64,000 bases of DNA, from assembly GCA_964636985.1 (NCBI GenBank), contig CAZWSX010000011.1, positions 62,001-126,000 of the forward strand, given 5' to 3'. Under the pieces are notes generated by a model. That model did not search any database and had not been told where the DNA came from. It saw only the letters and a program-made list of their open reading frames with translations. Source of the stretch: CAZWSX01 sp964636985 (lineage in GTDB: Bacteria > Planctomycetota > Planctomycetia > Pirellulales > Pirellulaceae). This document shows positions 1-8,593 of this stretch, piece by piece. Every line of letters starts with the position of its first letter. Positions within the stretch are counted from its first letter, which is position 1. A program made the position numbers and the translations under genes.

Positions 1-102
1 CATCTGGCCACCCACGAAGATCAGGTTCCCTGCCTTAACCGCTTGGGTGGTTCCGTGCGGGTTATATTCGCGATTAGGTAGTGAGATGAATTGTTTCTGC
101 AC
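1..102 (-). CDS. RidA/YjgF-family protein, N-terminal 34 residues (gene runs off the left edge)
   Basis: Reading the minus strand from a GTG at 102 gives 34 codons, open to the window edge. The product contains AVKAGNLIFVGGQM, which matches the N-terminal beta strand typical of RidA/YjgF proteins (AVKAGNLIFVSGQ-like). These are small cytoplasmic trimers; the founding member deaminates reactive enamine/imine intermediates. The start is supported by GGAG seven bases upstream of the GTG. It lies 89 bp downstream of the AHSA1-type gene on the same strand, so the two may be cotranscribed. Only the first quarter of the protein is visible, so the catalytic arginine and subfamily cannot be judged. 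Confidence 0.6.
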   Translation of the reverse strand, partial: MQKQFISLPNREYNPHGTTQAVKAGNLIFVGGQM

Positions 103-191
103 TCGATTACTCCAGATGGCGGGGCAGTTGATTCAATAGTGGTGGCGACTCGAGTCGTAGCAACTTAGTTCGGCTGCTCCGGCACACAACT

Positions 192-614
192 TTACAGCAT
201 CGCTCGGCGTCGCTCATTGCCTGCTTGAGCGAGGTAGGCTTTGATTCTCGACCAATACTGCTCGCGCCAAGCGAGTTCAGTCTCAGGGATCAGATCTTTT
301 GGTACGCCGCGATGCGTCAGCACGAGTTCCGTGCCGCCATCATTCGTGGGAGCTAGGGTCACAGCCGCCATAGAAAAGATGCCTTCGGGAAACCGTCGAT
401 GGCGCCAAGCCTGAACGATTCGTTGACCCGGAATCAGATCGACGTTGATCCCGGAGACGTCGTTCCCACTGACCGAAAACGTCCCGCCAATCTTGCGACT
501 GATCGTCGCCTTCCTGCCGGTCACGGCTGAGTGCTTCTTCGAGTCTGCGAGGAGATCGTAAACGGTCGCCGGTGGGGCGTTGAACTTCACGCGTTGCTTG
601 ATGGTCTTACACAT
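192..614 (-). CDS. SRPBCC / AHSA1-like (START-fold) protein
   Basis: A 140-residue cytoplasmic protein with the layout of the AHSA1/SRPBCC family. It starts with a strand and FNAPPATVYDLLADSKKH helix entry, has the central GGTFSVSGND region and a PGQRIVQAWR strand, and ends with a C-terminal helix beginning near ELAWREQYW. Such proteins bind hydrophobic ligands in a helix-grip cavity; no substrate can be inferred. The ATG at 614 has GGGA seven bases upstream and was preferred; an in-frame GTG at 632 has no ribosome-binding site. Upstream lies a decayed recombinase fragment, downstream the RidA-like gene. Confidence 0.8.
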   Translation of the reverse strand: MCKTIKQRVKFNAPPATVYDLLADSKKHSAVTGRKATISRKIGGTFSVSGNDVSGINVDLIPGQRIVQAWRHRRFPEGIFSMAAVTLAPTNDGGTELVLTHRGVPKDLIPETELAWREQYWSRIKAYLAQAGNERRRAML

Positions 615-719
615 CGCTACATCCCGTGCCACTCAAAAAGAGTTGGCTGATAGGAAACATGGGACTGAATCACCACTCTGATGTTCGACGGAGCCGACTA
701 ATTTACCACACCAGCCAAC

Positions 720-878
720 GCTTTCCGGGTGTGGTGCGGCACTACTCCTTCTCGGATGGCTGGCAGGAGAACTCTTGCCGAGGTCCGGGAGGCTGTCGGC
801 CATGCGAACATCTCGATCACCTCGGCGTACCGGTATGTGGCGGTTGAAGGTGGGGGCGTCGGAAGCCTGTTTGATTAG
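720..878 (+). pseudogene. C-terminal remnant of a tyrosine recombinase (phage-type integrase)
   Basis: In frame with an ATG at 756, the segment reads RMAGRRTLAEVREAVGHANI followed by SITSAYRYV and stops at 876-878. This is the C-terminal box of tyrosine recombinases: the LAEVRE-lGHanI helix, the GH histidine, and the nucleophile tyrosine in TSxY. Just upstream, RHYSFS appears in a different frame, as expected for a single-base frameshift in the conserved RHTFASR motif. No N-terminal or core-binding domain is present. I read it as a dead integrase end, not a functional gene. Confidence 0.6.
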
Positions 879-952
879 AATTGCCCTGATCGCCAGAAGT
901 AGGCGTGCCCCTTCGGAATGTTATGCATCACCGAGCGCTGACGGGAGAAACC

Positions 953-1681
953 ATGGCCAGGCTGTCTTGGAAACGGTTCGTCGAAGGGCAAGAAGTCGAT
1001 CCCGGCAAATTCGCGCACACATTTTGGATATGGGGAGATCGGGTCTTCTGGGGCCACTACGAGATTCCTGGCGCCGATGCCACTTCGTTCGGCTGGCTGA
1101 ACGAGATATGGGCCTGCGACCGGGCGCATATTTACAACCATTACTCGCGAATCCGTGAAGCGGACTACGATTCATTCGAGGTCATCAATCCCCTGTTCGC
1201 TAGGGATAAACGAAACGTCTACTGCGTCTCGGGCATCTGTAAGCAATGCGATGTTACGACGTTCAAAGTGCTGGACGACGGCAAGTGCCAGTACCACGAG
1301 TCGCCCTGTGGCTATGCACGGGATCGGAACAACGTTTACTTCCACGACAGCGGCGAAGGCAATGCACGTCTGCTGCGGGGAGCCGACCCCAACAGCTTTC
1401 AAGTCCTCAAGCACGCCTTCGCAACGGACGGGCGGCACGTGTTCGTTTTCGGCCGGCGCATTTCCAAGGCCAAGCCGGAGTCGTTCAAAGTTTTGAACAG
1501 GTTCTACTCGCTCGACGAGTCGCGAGCCTATTATTTGGACTTCGAGATCATCGGTGCCGATTTGAAGACGTTCAAACCCATTACCAACGAGTACGCCAAG
1601 GACTCGCGGCGCGTCTACTGGCACCAATGGGTCGAGAAGGGAGCGAACCCCAACACGTTCAAACCTTCCGGCGATGCCTAG
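953..1681 (+). CDS. DKNYY-repeat protein
   Basis: A 242-residue protein built from about six repeats with the pattern (Y/F)A(R/K)D-x2-(N/R)VY followed 15-20 residues later by GAD-x-(T/N)-(T/S)F-x-(V/P)L. Examples are FARDKRNVYCV, YARDRNNVYFH, FATDGRHVFVF, YSLDESRAYYL and YAKDSRRVYWH. This is the DKNYY repeat family, whose function is unknown. No signal peptide or membrane segment is seen. The ATG at 953 is preceded by GGGAG at a spacing of six bases, so it is preferred over the ATG at 905. It sits between two broken recombinase C-termini, which suggests that it is cargo left from an integrated element. Confidence 0.75.
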   Translation: MARLSWKRFVEGQEVDPGKFAHTFWIWGDRVFWGHYEIPGADATSFGWLNEIWACDRAHIYNHYSRIREADYDSFEVINPLFARDKRNVYCVSGICKQCDVTTFKVLDDGKCQYHESPCGYARDRNNVYFHDSGEGNARLLRGADPNSFQVLKHAFATDGRHVFVFGRRISKAKPESFKVLNRFYSLDESRAYYLDFEIIGADLKTFKPITNEYAKDSRRVYWHQWVEKGANPNTFKPSGDA

Positions 1682-1693
1682 CCAGGACCTACG

Positions 1694-1857
1694 CCAGATC
1701 GTCTGGCCAAGCTGACCATCCACCACGGACGCCGCACGTTCATCTCACACGCTTTGGCCGGTGGTCGGCCGCCTCACCTTGTCTTGCATGCCCTCGCGCT
1801 GGCGGTCGGACCCATGCGGAGGTTAGAGATGCCGTTGGCATTCTTTTGATAGCATGA
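1694..1857 (+). pseudogene. Second tyrosine-recombinase remnant
   Basis: One frame starting near 1694 reads DRLAKLTIHHGRRTFISHAL plus AGGR, the conserved H-x-x-R-HTF box of integrases (here HHGRRTF). A shifted frame a little further on reads AGGRTHAEVRDAVG and stops at 1855-1857, matching the following AEVRDaxGH helix. The two pieces need a frameshift and the tyrosine-bearing end is missing, so this is a relic. It has the same orientation as the remnant at 720-878 and together they bracket the DKNYY gene. Confidence 0.55.
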
Positions 1858-2085
1858 AAACGGTTCCAGACGGACGGCTTTCCCTGGCCTGCTGCACATG
1901 TTCGACGGAGCAGACCTTCAAGTCTCCGAAGTGGTAGCCTTGGCCCTCTTGGCAGGGGCCTTCACGAGAACCCCAGGAGCAGCGCGCGATGCTATAAAAG
2001 TTCCGGGCGCCCTTGCTCCGATGCAGATTGTCGTGCCGTCCGATAAGAAGGCGCACCTGCGGGATGCGCCTCGGGAGAATGACGA
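1858..2085 (+). other. Intergenic stretch upstream of the secreted TIM-barrel-like gene
   Basis: No supported gene. Short open frames exist on both strands, but none shows a family motif or a ribosome-binding site. The segment should carry the promoter of the gene at 2086; I could not identify one with confidence. CGGGAG lies about ten bases before the ATG at 2086. Confidence 0.4.
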
Positions 2086-3522
2086 ATGCGTTTCATTGGT
2101 CTGTTCATCGCGCTCTTTGCGCTCACTCCACTGGCTTGCGTGGGGGACGATTCGACTCGCCCGTTCGCCCATCGCGGCTACTACTTCACCTTCTCACGGA
2201 TGCCGACCTTCGGGCTCGAGGAATGGAAGCAGATTATCGACTGCGTCCGTGCCGACGAGGGAAATGCCGTCATTCTCTGGATTGGCGGCGGCTTTCGCTC
2301 GCGGAGGTTTCCCGAGACCTGGAAGTACAATCAGGATCACGCCAACGTCAAATCGGACTTCGTGAAGTCGCTCATCGACTACGCGCACACGAAAGAGGTG
2401 GCGGTGCTCCTGGGGTTCACGCCGTTCGGGTACGACGGGGTCAACCAGATGTCGCTCACGCGGCCCGACTGGCGCGCGACCGGCCCCGACGGCAAAACGA
2501 CTGCCAGGTTCGGCTTTCATAGCTGGGGCTATAACCTCTGCCCTGGCCGGGAAGATACGCGGAAGTTCATGCTCGAATATATCCGCGAGCTGTGCATCGA
2601 ATTCTACCCGAACGCTGACGGGCTGATGATCGAGTCGTCAGACTACGCGGTGTGCCACTGCAAAGATTGCGGCGCGAAGTTCTACGAGCACGAGTTCGGG
2701 TTCGTGAAAGAAATCACCGAGGCAGTTCGCAAGAACAATCCCGATGCGATCGTGACGGTCTACCCCCATTACTTCACGGGGGCCAAAGTGCCGGGGCTGC
2801 CGGTGACCGCTGCCAAGCTCCCTTTCGACCGCAGGTGGACGTTGTTCTACACGCCGCACAGCGCCCACCCCGAGGCCACCCTGACGAAAGAGGCGCGCGG
2901 GGCGATCTGGTCGGATGCCGCGGTGGCGCGCGAGACGCCGACGGCGATTCGCGACGGAGCCAGGCGCGCCCGAGACGAGGGTTGCACGGGATACATTCCC
3001 TCGTTCGAGGTGTTCACCTATGTCCCCACCGAACCCGAGGAGGGGCAGCCGGACATCGTCGGCAAGCGGCAGGTTCCGTTCGGATTCGGATGGCTGAAAG
3101 AGAAGCAAATTCCGTACAACGAATTGCCCGCGCGCGTCAACCGGGTCGCCTTCCGGGAATACACGCGCAATCCCGATCTCACGGAGGCCGACTTCCGGGC
3201 CGCTCTGGGGAAGGAACTTTTCGGTGAAAGGGCGACGGACCAGGCCGTCGACGATGCCCTCTTTCTGCAGAAGCTGTTTGCGGCAGGCAGACTCTGGGTT
3301 CAACCCGCACCGGTCGTCAGCCCGAATCGCGTACGCACGATGAGCGCTGCCGGCCAGTTCTCGCAGCGGCAACGTGCGGAGTGCCGGGAGGCGCTGCAGC
3401 GCGTCCGCGCCATCGAATCGCGCTCTCGAGACGGCGGCGAAGCCTTCGCCGAGCTGCACCGGATCGCCAAATGGGTCACAGATCAATGGGCCGGTGACGC
3501 GGAGAAATTGCTCGCCCCGTGA
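2086..3522 (+). CDS. Secreted glycoside-hydrolase-like TIM-barrel protein, function unknown
   Basis: A 478-residue protein with an N-terminal signal peptide (MRFIGLFIALFALTPLACVG, Cys at 18 so possibly a lipoprotein). The body has an alternating beta/alpha pattern. It includes AVILWIGGGF, VAVLLGFTPFGYDG, an LCPGRED segment, and GLMIESSDY followed by CHCKDC, which resembles the strand-4 acidic region plus small Cys cluster seen in GH67/GH20-like bacterial barrels. Glu-183 or Asp-186 region could be catalytic, but this is inference. It was not assigned to a named GH family. It stands alone on the plus strand; its neighbours give no pathway. Likely role: export to the periplasm to process a glycan. 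Confidence 0.6.
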   Translation: MRFIGLFIALFALTPLACVGDDSTRPFAHRGYYFTFSRMPTFGLEEWKQIIDCVRADEGNAVILWIGGGFRSRRFPETWKYNQDHANVKSDFVKSLIDYAHTKEVAVLLGFTPFGYDGVNQMSLTRPDWRATGPDGKTTARFGFHSWGYNLCPGREDTRKFMLEYIRELCIEFYPNADGLMIESSDYAVCHCKDCGAKFYEHEFGFVKEITEAVRKNNPDAIVTVYPHYFTGAKVPGLPVTAAKLPFDRRWTLFYTPHSAHPEATLTKEARGAIWSDAAVARETPTAIRDGARRARDEGCTGYIPSFEVFTYVPTEPEEGQPDIVGKRQVPFGFGWLKEKQIPYNELPARVNRVAFREYTRNPDLTEADFRAALGKELFGERATDQAVDDALFLQKLFAAGRLWVQPAPVVSPNRVRTMSAAGQFSQRQRAECREALQRVRAIESRSRDGGEAFAELHRIAKWVTDQWAGDAEKLLAP

Positions 3523-3864
3523 CGATCGGCAAGGAGACTCAGTTCTTCGCCATTGGGGTCGAGAACGCCGAATTCACGTTAATGTTCGTGGACGGCCGAA
3601 CCCTTTGGGCGTTGGGCTCGTATTGGCCTGGGCTGTAGATTTGGGGGCTGAATTGATTGCGGCTGTCGGCGGCAATACATTGAAAAACTGGGCCTGAGGA
3701 CCGGGAGACTTCGGGAAAAACCACTCTACGAGCGAATCGCCGTAGGCTACGGCAGCATTTCTAGACGGTGCCGAAGAGCAGGCGTTGTTTCGGCGAGTGG
3801 TCCTTTTGCCGGTGCCTCTTTTCTGTGTGGCATGGTGCTGGACTTGAAACGCGAGGTCGGTCTT
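3523..3864 (+). other. Intergenic region, no gene recognised
   Basis: About 340 bases with no frame that shows a family motif. A compact dyad, GCCGTAG-g-CTACGGC, lies near 3740 and could be a weak transcription end for the upstream gene, but no T-run follows. The promoter for the next gene presumably lies here. Confidence 0.4.
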
Positions 3865-5514
3865 ATGTTGAACAGCGACTCCTCCGTCTCTCGCGGAGAA
3901 ATGGTCGAGAAAACGACAATTTCGAAGTCGTATTTCGAAACCATGTTTCGTGGAGAGGCCGCGACAGATCGCACGCCGATCTCGTGGCGCGAAATTGTTT
4001 GCGTGCTATTGATCGTCCTGGTGGCCGACATCCTCTTGTATCGCCTGCCAGGTTACTCGGGCGTGGCGGCGTTCTTGACGATTACCCCATGCTTATTGTG
4101 GTTTGGATCGCCGCAGCGGACGAATTCGCTCTGGACTTGGGTTGCGGCTGGCTTGCTACTGTTGCTGGCTACGCGTGTGGCATGGAATGGGTCGATCCTC
4201 GCCGTTCTGGTCGGTGCCTTTTTGGTCTGCTCGTTTGCGCTGGCCGTTGCTGGCCGATGGCCGCATATCCTGGAAACGGTAGCGTTCGGATGTCAAACGT
4301 TCGCCGCGGGCTGCCTGGGGTGGTTGATTTACTTCAAGGCAATCGCTGCGCTGTCGGTTTCACGCCCGATGCCGCGCTGGATCAATTTCCTTCTGCCGCT
4401 GGCGGTGACGCTGGTCTTCGGCTCGATCTTCATCCTCGCGAACCCAAACCTGATCCAGATGTTTTCGGAAGGAGTCGAGCAACTCCTCATGAGGCTGCGA
4501 GATGGGCTGCTGCTGTTTTCCGCGTGGGAATTGATGTTCTGGTTGTTGGTCGCGTGCCTGGCGGTGGGGCTGCTGCGCCCGGTGTTGAAGAACTCCGTGT
4601 GGGACGATTTCGACCGCGGAACTGGCCAAGATGCTGCGAAGCCGACCGGCGAAAATGCCGCGACGCTAATCCCGGCATTTCGCAACACGCTGCTCGCGGT
4701 GGTCGTGTTGTTCGCCGTCTATTTGGTCTTCGAGTTTCAGACGCTTTGGTTCCGCGAATTTCCGCAAGGCTTTCACTATTCCGGTTACGCACACGAAGGC
4801 GCGGCATGGCTGACGTGTGCGCTGGGCTTGGCGACCGCCCTCTTGTCGTTGATTTTTCGCGGCGGGGTTCTGCACGACGCTCAACGCTCCGGCCTGAAGA
4901 AATTGGCATGGTTGTGGTCGGCCGAGAATTTCGTCTTAGCGATCGCCGTGTACCATCGCATGTTCATCTACATCGGTTTCAACGGCATGACGCGGATGAG
5001 GATCGTCGGGCTGCTTGGAATCTCGTGCGTCGTGGTGGGGTTGATTTTTGTCTTGAGAAAGATCAACGGCCAGCATGGCTTCGTCTGGTTGCTGCGACGC
5101 CACCTGCTGACCGTGGCCGCGGCGATTTATCTGTACGCTTTGCTACCCGTCGATGCGATCGTCATGCGATACAACGTACAACGCATTCTGGCGGGCGACC
5201 CGGCGCCGGCGGTGCAAATCAGCGTCCATCCCATCGACGCCGAAGGTTGGCTCTACCTGTCGCCACTGTTGGATTGCGACAACGAAATCATTCGCGACGG
5301 TCTCCGCGCCATGCACCGCGAACGATTGATGTCGGCCCACGATACCGAGGCGCAGCGCTCAACTATGGGTTGGACGGCCTACCAATTCTGCGAAAAGCGA
5401 CTGTTGCGACAACTGATTGAACTCCGTGGAAACTGGCGGGAGTTTGATAAGGCACCGGACTCAGGATCGCGGGCCCTAAAACGATTTCACGATTACGCCT
5501 ACCAGTGGTACTAG
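3865..5514 (+). CDS. Polytopic membrane protein, DUF4153/DUF4173-like
   Basis: About 549 residues with roughly a dozen hydrophobic segments (for example ILLYRL, AAGLLLLLATRVAW, WINFLLPLAVTLVFGSIFIL, LLAVVVLFAVYLVF). It has the arrangement of DUF4153/DUF4173 inner-membrane proteins: a polar linker with YAHEGAAWL, a YHRMFIYIGFNGMTRMRIVG segment, then a soluble C-terminal tail of about 110 residues ending in AYQWY. Function is unknown; in related proteins this region is sometimes next to sensor kinases. ATG 3865 was chosen because GAGG lies eight bases upstream; ATG 3832 lacks a site. A long alternative frame over the same DNA (3768-5420) is Arg-rich and was rejected. It is convergent with the HAD gene, 11 bp away. 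Confidence 0.7.
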   Translation: MLNSDSSVSRGEMVEKTTISKSYFETMFRGEAATDRTPISWREIVCVLLIVLVADILLYRLPGYSGVAAFLTITPCLLWFGSPQRTNSLWTWVAAGLLLLLATRVAWNGSILAVLVGAFLVCSFALAVAGRWPHILETVAFGCQTFAAGCLGWLIYFKAIAALSVSRPMPRWINFLLPLAVTLVFGSIFILANPNLIQMFSEGVEQLLMRLRDGLLLFSAWELMFWLLVACLAVGLLRPVLKNSVWDDFDRGTGQDAAKPTGENAATLIPAFRNTLLAVVVLFAVYLVFEFQTLWFREFPQGFHYSGYAHEGAAWLTCALGLATALLSLIFRGGVLHDAQRSGLKKLAWLWSAENFVLAIAVYHRMFIYIGFNGMTRMRIVGLLGISCVVVGLIFVLRKINGQHGFVWLLRRHLLTVAAAIYLYALLPVDAIVMRYNVQRILAGDPAPAVQISVHPIDAEGWLYLSPLLDCDNEIIRDGLRAMHRERLMSAHDTEAQRSTMGWTAYQFCEKRLLRQLIELRGNWREFDKAPDSGSRALKRFHDYAYQWY

Positions 5515-5525
5515 TGCGCAGCACG

Positions 5526-6206
5526 CTACGATTGCAAGGTGGCTTGGAACGCCTCGACCTGCAAAAAGTGCGGGAAGACCCGCTTGGCTCCTTCACCCAG
5601 TAAGCGAGCTGCTTTTGCGGCATCGGAGGCGATTCCAATGAAGCGCCAACCCAGCGCGTGGCATGCGCGGGCGTCCCAGATGCCGTCGCCGAAATAGACC
5701 ACGGCGTCAAAGGTTTCTCGCCCGTGCAACTTCAAGGCCCGTTCCAGGGACGCCTGCATGATGGCTTCACGCTGCATCGCGTTGTCGGCAAAGGCTGCGG
5801 GCAGGTGAGAGAAGCACAGGTCGGCGCTAGCCATTTTTAAGCGAGCGGAAGTTTCCCAGGCGCCGCTGGCCCGCGCGACGGCCCAGTCGGGAGACTCGCT
5901 CAATAGCTCAAGCATTTCGCGAGCGCCGTCGACCGGCCGAATCGGACTCTCCAGCGCCGCCGTCGCGAGGAGCGAGACCAACTGAGACTGAAAAGCTGCG
6001 ATCTCATCGCTCGTGGGCGGGCGGTCTCGCCGCTCCTGAAAAATCGCCGCCAGAATTCCCGAATCGGTGCAATGCGGATACACCGACCAATCATCGCGGA
6101 TCTCGCGAAAACCAAACACATCGTCCAGGGCACGTACAAAGCATTCTCCATCCACGAGATAGGACTGAGTCAGCGTGCCGTCGATGTCGAACATTGCCAG
6201 TTTCAT
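5526..6206 (-). CDS. HAD-superfamily phosphatase (phosphoglycolate-phosphatase-like)
   Basis: A 226-residue cytoplasmic phosphatase. Motif I is MFDIDGTLT (nucleophile Asp-7, general acid Asp-9 from the ATG at 6206); motif II is the Ser/Thr of ARASG; motif IV is YFGDGIWDARAC, with the metal-binding Asp pair. The helical cap between motif I and II is typical of subfamily IA. The substrate cannot be told from sequence. ATG 6206 starts directly at the conserved MKLAMFDIDGT strand; an extension to 6272 adds 22 residues with no family match. It ends 11 bp from the convergent membrane protein. Confidence 0.85.
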   Translation of the reverse strand: MKLAMFDIDGTLTQSYLVDGECFVRALDDVFGFREIRDDWSVYPHCTDSGILAAIFQERRDRPPTSDEIAAFQSQLVSLLATAALESPIRPVDGAREMLELLSESPDWAVARASGAWETSARLKMASADLCFSHLPAAFADNAMQREAIMQASLERALKLHGRETFDAVVYFGDGIWDARACHALGWRFIGIASDAAKAARLLGEGAKRVFPHFLQVEAFQATLQS

Positions 6207-6355
6207 AGATTCGAAAAAAACGGCGAAGGTCTTCGAAATCGGATGCTGCTTCACTCGATTCGAAAGGTTCACTCCTGGATAGAATAAAGCGAGTCTCGCC
6301 GATCGAAATCCTCAAGCCGTCGACCGCTCCATGAGTCGATTCGCGAGTTGTCCCC

Positions 6356-6856
6356 ATGCCTCTCCACGATTCAAAAGCCGGACTCAGATCGATTGCGATT
6401 TTCGAAAGCGCGAAAGGAACTTTAGTCTTATTGGCTGGGATTGGACTGCTCTCGTTGCTCCACCGGCCTGGGCGCGAAAGTGCCGAGCATTTATTGCGGC
6501 ACTTTCATCTCAATCCCGCTCATCATTACCCGCACATTTTTGTCGACCTAGCTGCGAATATAACCGATGCGAGGCTCTGGCTCCTGGCCAGCGGTGCCGT
6601 GCTCTACGCGCTCTTCCACTACGTGGAGGCACTAGGACTCTGGTTCCAAAAACGATGGGCCCAGTGGTTAGGCGCCATCTCGGGTGGCATCTTTCTCCCC
6701 GTTGAAGTGTACGAACTGTACGAGCGCGTCAGTTGGACCAAAGGATTTGTGTTCGTAGCGAATTTGCTTGTCGTCGGGTTCCTTGTGTGGCGACTACTCT
6801 CTGCCGAGAAAAGCTCGGGAACTCCCAGCAGTGCATCGTCAGGGCCCGCTGCTTAG
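6356..6856 (+). CDS. DUF2127 family membrane protein
   Basis: A 166-residue integral membrane protein that matches DUF2127: it opens with GLRSIAIFESAKGTLVLLAG and LLSLLH, has a His-rich amphipathic stretch (LLRHFHLNPAHHYPHIF), then three further hydrophobic helices including LWLLASGAVLYALFHYVEALGLW and the conserved polar EVYELYERVSW before the last helix. Function is unknown in this family. No clear ribosome-binding site is seen before the ATG at 6356. It is transcribed toward the convergent dps gene, with a terminator-like hairpin between them. Confidence 0.8.
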   Translation: MPLHDSKAGLRSIAIFESAKGTLVLLAGIGLLSLLHRPGRESAEHLLRHFHLNPAHHYPHIFVDLAANITDARLWLLASGAVLYALFHYVEALGLWFQKRWAQWLGAISGGIFLPVEVYELYERVSWTKGFVFVANLLVVGFLVWRLLSAEKSSGTPSSASSGPAA

Positions 6857-6982
6857 CAATCGGCAAGCCCCGCGAATGGAACTCCCAAATGGAAAGTAAG
6901 TAAGTGAGGCTCGGACGCCAGCTATCCCTTGGCTGCACTACTGAGCGGACCAGGTGGACCTGATTTTGTGGCCTACCGACCG

Positions 6983-7015
6983 AAAAAAACAAGGACCCCC
7001 CAAATTGAGCGGTCC
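6983..7015 (-). terminator. Probable intrinsic terminator of dps
   Basis: Read on the minus strand, GGACC, a 13-base loop and GGTCC are followed by TTGTTTTTTT. The stem is only five or six pairs, but the T-run is long and it starts about 30 bases after the dps stop codon. Confidence 0.5.
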
Positions 7016-7047
7016 CTCACATTGCATTCATAATGCCGCGAGTGCAT

Positions 7048-7569
7048 TTATCGCGACTGGGTGGCTTCGAACAGGAACCAGGTTCGCCGTTCGGTCTCGT
7101 CGATCCAAACTTCAATCAAGCTGGCCGTCGCCACGTCGTTGTGCTCGTCGCAGACTGCGTGCGCTTCACGAAGGAAACGAGTGAGCTGCTGATTGTCTGC
7201 CGTCAACTCGGCGAGCATCGCGCCCGCTTCGACAAAGTCCGAGTCGTTGTCCTGCAGGCGTTGATGCCGGGCGATATCGCCGATCGACCGCAGGCTCGTC
7301 CCGCCGATCTTTCGAGCGCGTTCTGCGATCGGATCAGTCATGGCAAAGATCTGATCCGACTGCTCGTCCAGGAGCAGATGATAATCACGAAAATGCGTGC
7401 CACTCATATGCCAGTGAAAATTCTTGGTCTTCACGTAAAGCGCGAAAACGTCGGCCAACAAGGAACTCAGTTGACCGGAGATTGCGGCAACGCCTTCTGC
7501 CGCCAGGTCGGTGGGGGTTGCCAGTGCGGGTTTCACTTGGGAATTCTTGGATGCTTGTTTGGTCACCAT
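7048..7569 (-). CDS. dps: DNA-protection ferritin-like protein Dps
   Basis: A 173-residue protein matching Dps, the dodecameric mini-ferritin that oxidises and stores iron with peroxide and shields DNA in stress. The inter-subunit ferroxidase ligands are visible: His-52 in KNFHWHMSG, His-64 in HFRDYHLLLDEQ, then Asp-79 and Glu-83 in TDPIAERA. The N-terminal 20 residues are Lys/Thr-rich (KQASKNSQVKP), like the DNA-binding tails of some Dps proteins. It is a single-gene unit on the minus strand with a downstream terminator-like hairpin. No OxyR- or Fur-type operator was recognised upstream. Confidence 0.92.
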   Translation of the reverse strand: MVTKQASKNSQVKPALATPTDLAAEGVAAISGQLSSLLADVFALYVKTKNFHWHMSGTHFRDYHLLLDEQSDQIFAMTDPIAERARKIGGTSLRSIGDIARHQRLQDNDSDFVEAGAMLAELTADNQQLTRFLREAHAVCDEHNDVATASLIEVWIDETERRTWFLFEATQSR

Positions 7570-7621
7570 GGCCTGGTCCTTTCAATATGTCTTTGGATTT
7601 CGAACCGTATTTCGGGATGGG

Positions 7622-8593
7622 TTAGCGAAGCCGCCGCTTTAGTTCCTCGCCTACTTGCAGCAGTGAAGCCCGTGTCGCCGGCAGTTGGCTAAGCGGATTG
7701 AGCAGTCCCCAATCGTGGATCATGCCACTATACCGCACGGCGATCACGTCGACGGCTGCCACTTCAAGCTTGCGTGCGTACTCCTCGCCCTCGTCGCGGA
7801 GTACATCGTTGCCGGCTGTTTGAATTAACGCTGGCGGCAAACCACGGAGTTCGTGTGTCATCGCTCGCAGCGGCGATACATAAATCTCGGCCCGTTCGAG
7901 TTGGTCGGTAGTGTAGTTGTCCCAAAACCACTTCATCGCATTGCGAGTCAGAAAGTAGCCGTCGGCGTACTGGTGGTACGAGGGCGTGTTGAAATTGGCA
8001 TCGGTGACCGGCCACATCAACACTTGAAAGCGAATCGCGGGGCCGCCGCGGTCCTTGGCTATCAGCGCGACGACCGCAGCCATGTTGCCACCGACACTGT
8101 TGCCGACCACAGCCAGCCGACTGCCGTCAACGTTGATTTCATGACCGGACTGCGCTACCCATTTGGTTGCGGCGTAGGCCTGATTGATGGCTACTGGATA
8201 GTGGGCTTCCGGCGAAGGCGTGTAATTCACAAACACGGCCGCTGCACCTGAGTAGGCGACCAGATCACGAACGAACCGCTCGTGCGTTGGAAAATCGCCG
8301 AGTACCCAACCGCCGCCATGAAAAAACATGAACGAGGGAACCATGTTCTTTGCGCCGGCCGGTCGTACAACCGTCAAATCGACGCTTTGACCATCTTGCT
8401 TGATGGTTAAATGAGACACCTCGGCGGGTGGCATCTCGACCTTAACAGATTCCTGAAGGTTGGTCAGAACGGCCCGTGCGTCGCGAGGCTCCAATTCTTC
8501 GAGCGGTTTCCCACCAGCTGAGTTCAAAACCTGCAGGAATTCTCGCGTGCGATAGTCGACGTGGACATCATGCGTGGAATCGATGGTTTGCAT
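7622..8593 (-). CDS. Alpha/beta hydrolase, HSL-type esterase/lipase
   Basis: A 323-residue hydrolase of the hormone-sensitive-lipase group. It has the oxyanion-hole motif HGGGW, the nucleophile elbow GNSVGGN (Ser in G-x-S-x-G), an acidic partner in the QTAGNDVLRDEG region and the catalytic His in MIHDWGLL. The N-terminal segment has a cap helix region. It probably cleaves short-chain acyl esters in the cytoplasm; no signal peptide is seen. ATG 8593 is chosen because AAGGAAA lies about eight bases upstream and the family homology begins here; the frame continues open upstream to 8917 but that part is Pro-rich and overlaps the next promoter. Divergent from the sigma-factor gene. Confidence 0.85.
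   Translation of the reverse strand: MQTIDSTHDVHVDYRTREFLQVLNSAGGKPLEELEPRDARAVLTNLQESVKVEMPPAEVSHLTIKQDGQSVDLTVVRPAGAKNMVPSFMFFHGGGWVLGDFPTHERFVRDLVAYSGAAAVFVNYTPSPEAHYPVAINQAYAATKWVAQSGHEINVDGSRLAVVGNSVGGNMAAVVALIAKDRGGPAIRFQVLMWPVTDANFNTPSYHQYADGYFLTRNAMKWFWDNYTTDQLERAEIYVSPLRAMTHELRGLPPALIQTAGNDVLRDEGEEYARKLEVAAVDVIAVRYSGMIHDWGLLNPLSQLPATRASLLQVGEELKRRLR

Noticed and set aside
1172..1726. Open frame antisense to the DKNYY gene
   Set aside because: No ribosome-binding site and no motif; the plus frame has clear repeats and GGGAG before its ATG.
2638..3486. Long open frame antisense to the secreted TIM-barrel-like gene
   Set aside because: Arg-rich composition typical of shadow frames; no signal peptide or family motif.
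3768..5420. A 550-codon open frame on the plus strand overlapping the membrane-protein gene
   Set aside because: It is Arg/Gly/Pro-rich without hydrophobic periodicity or a family match, while the overlapping frame encodes a clear polytopic membrane protein. High-GC codon bias keeps the alternative frame open.
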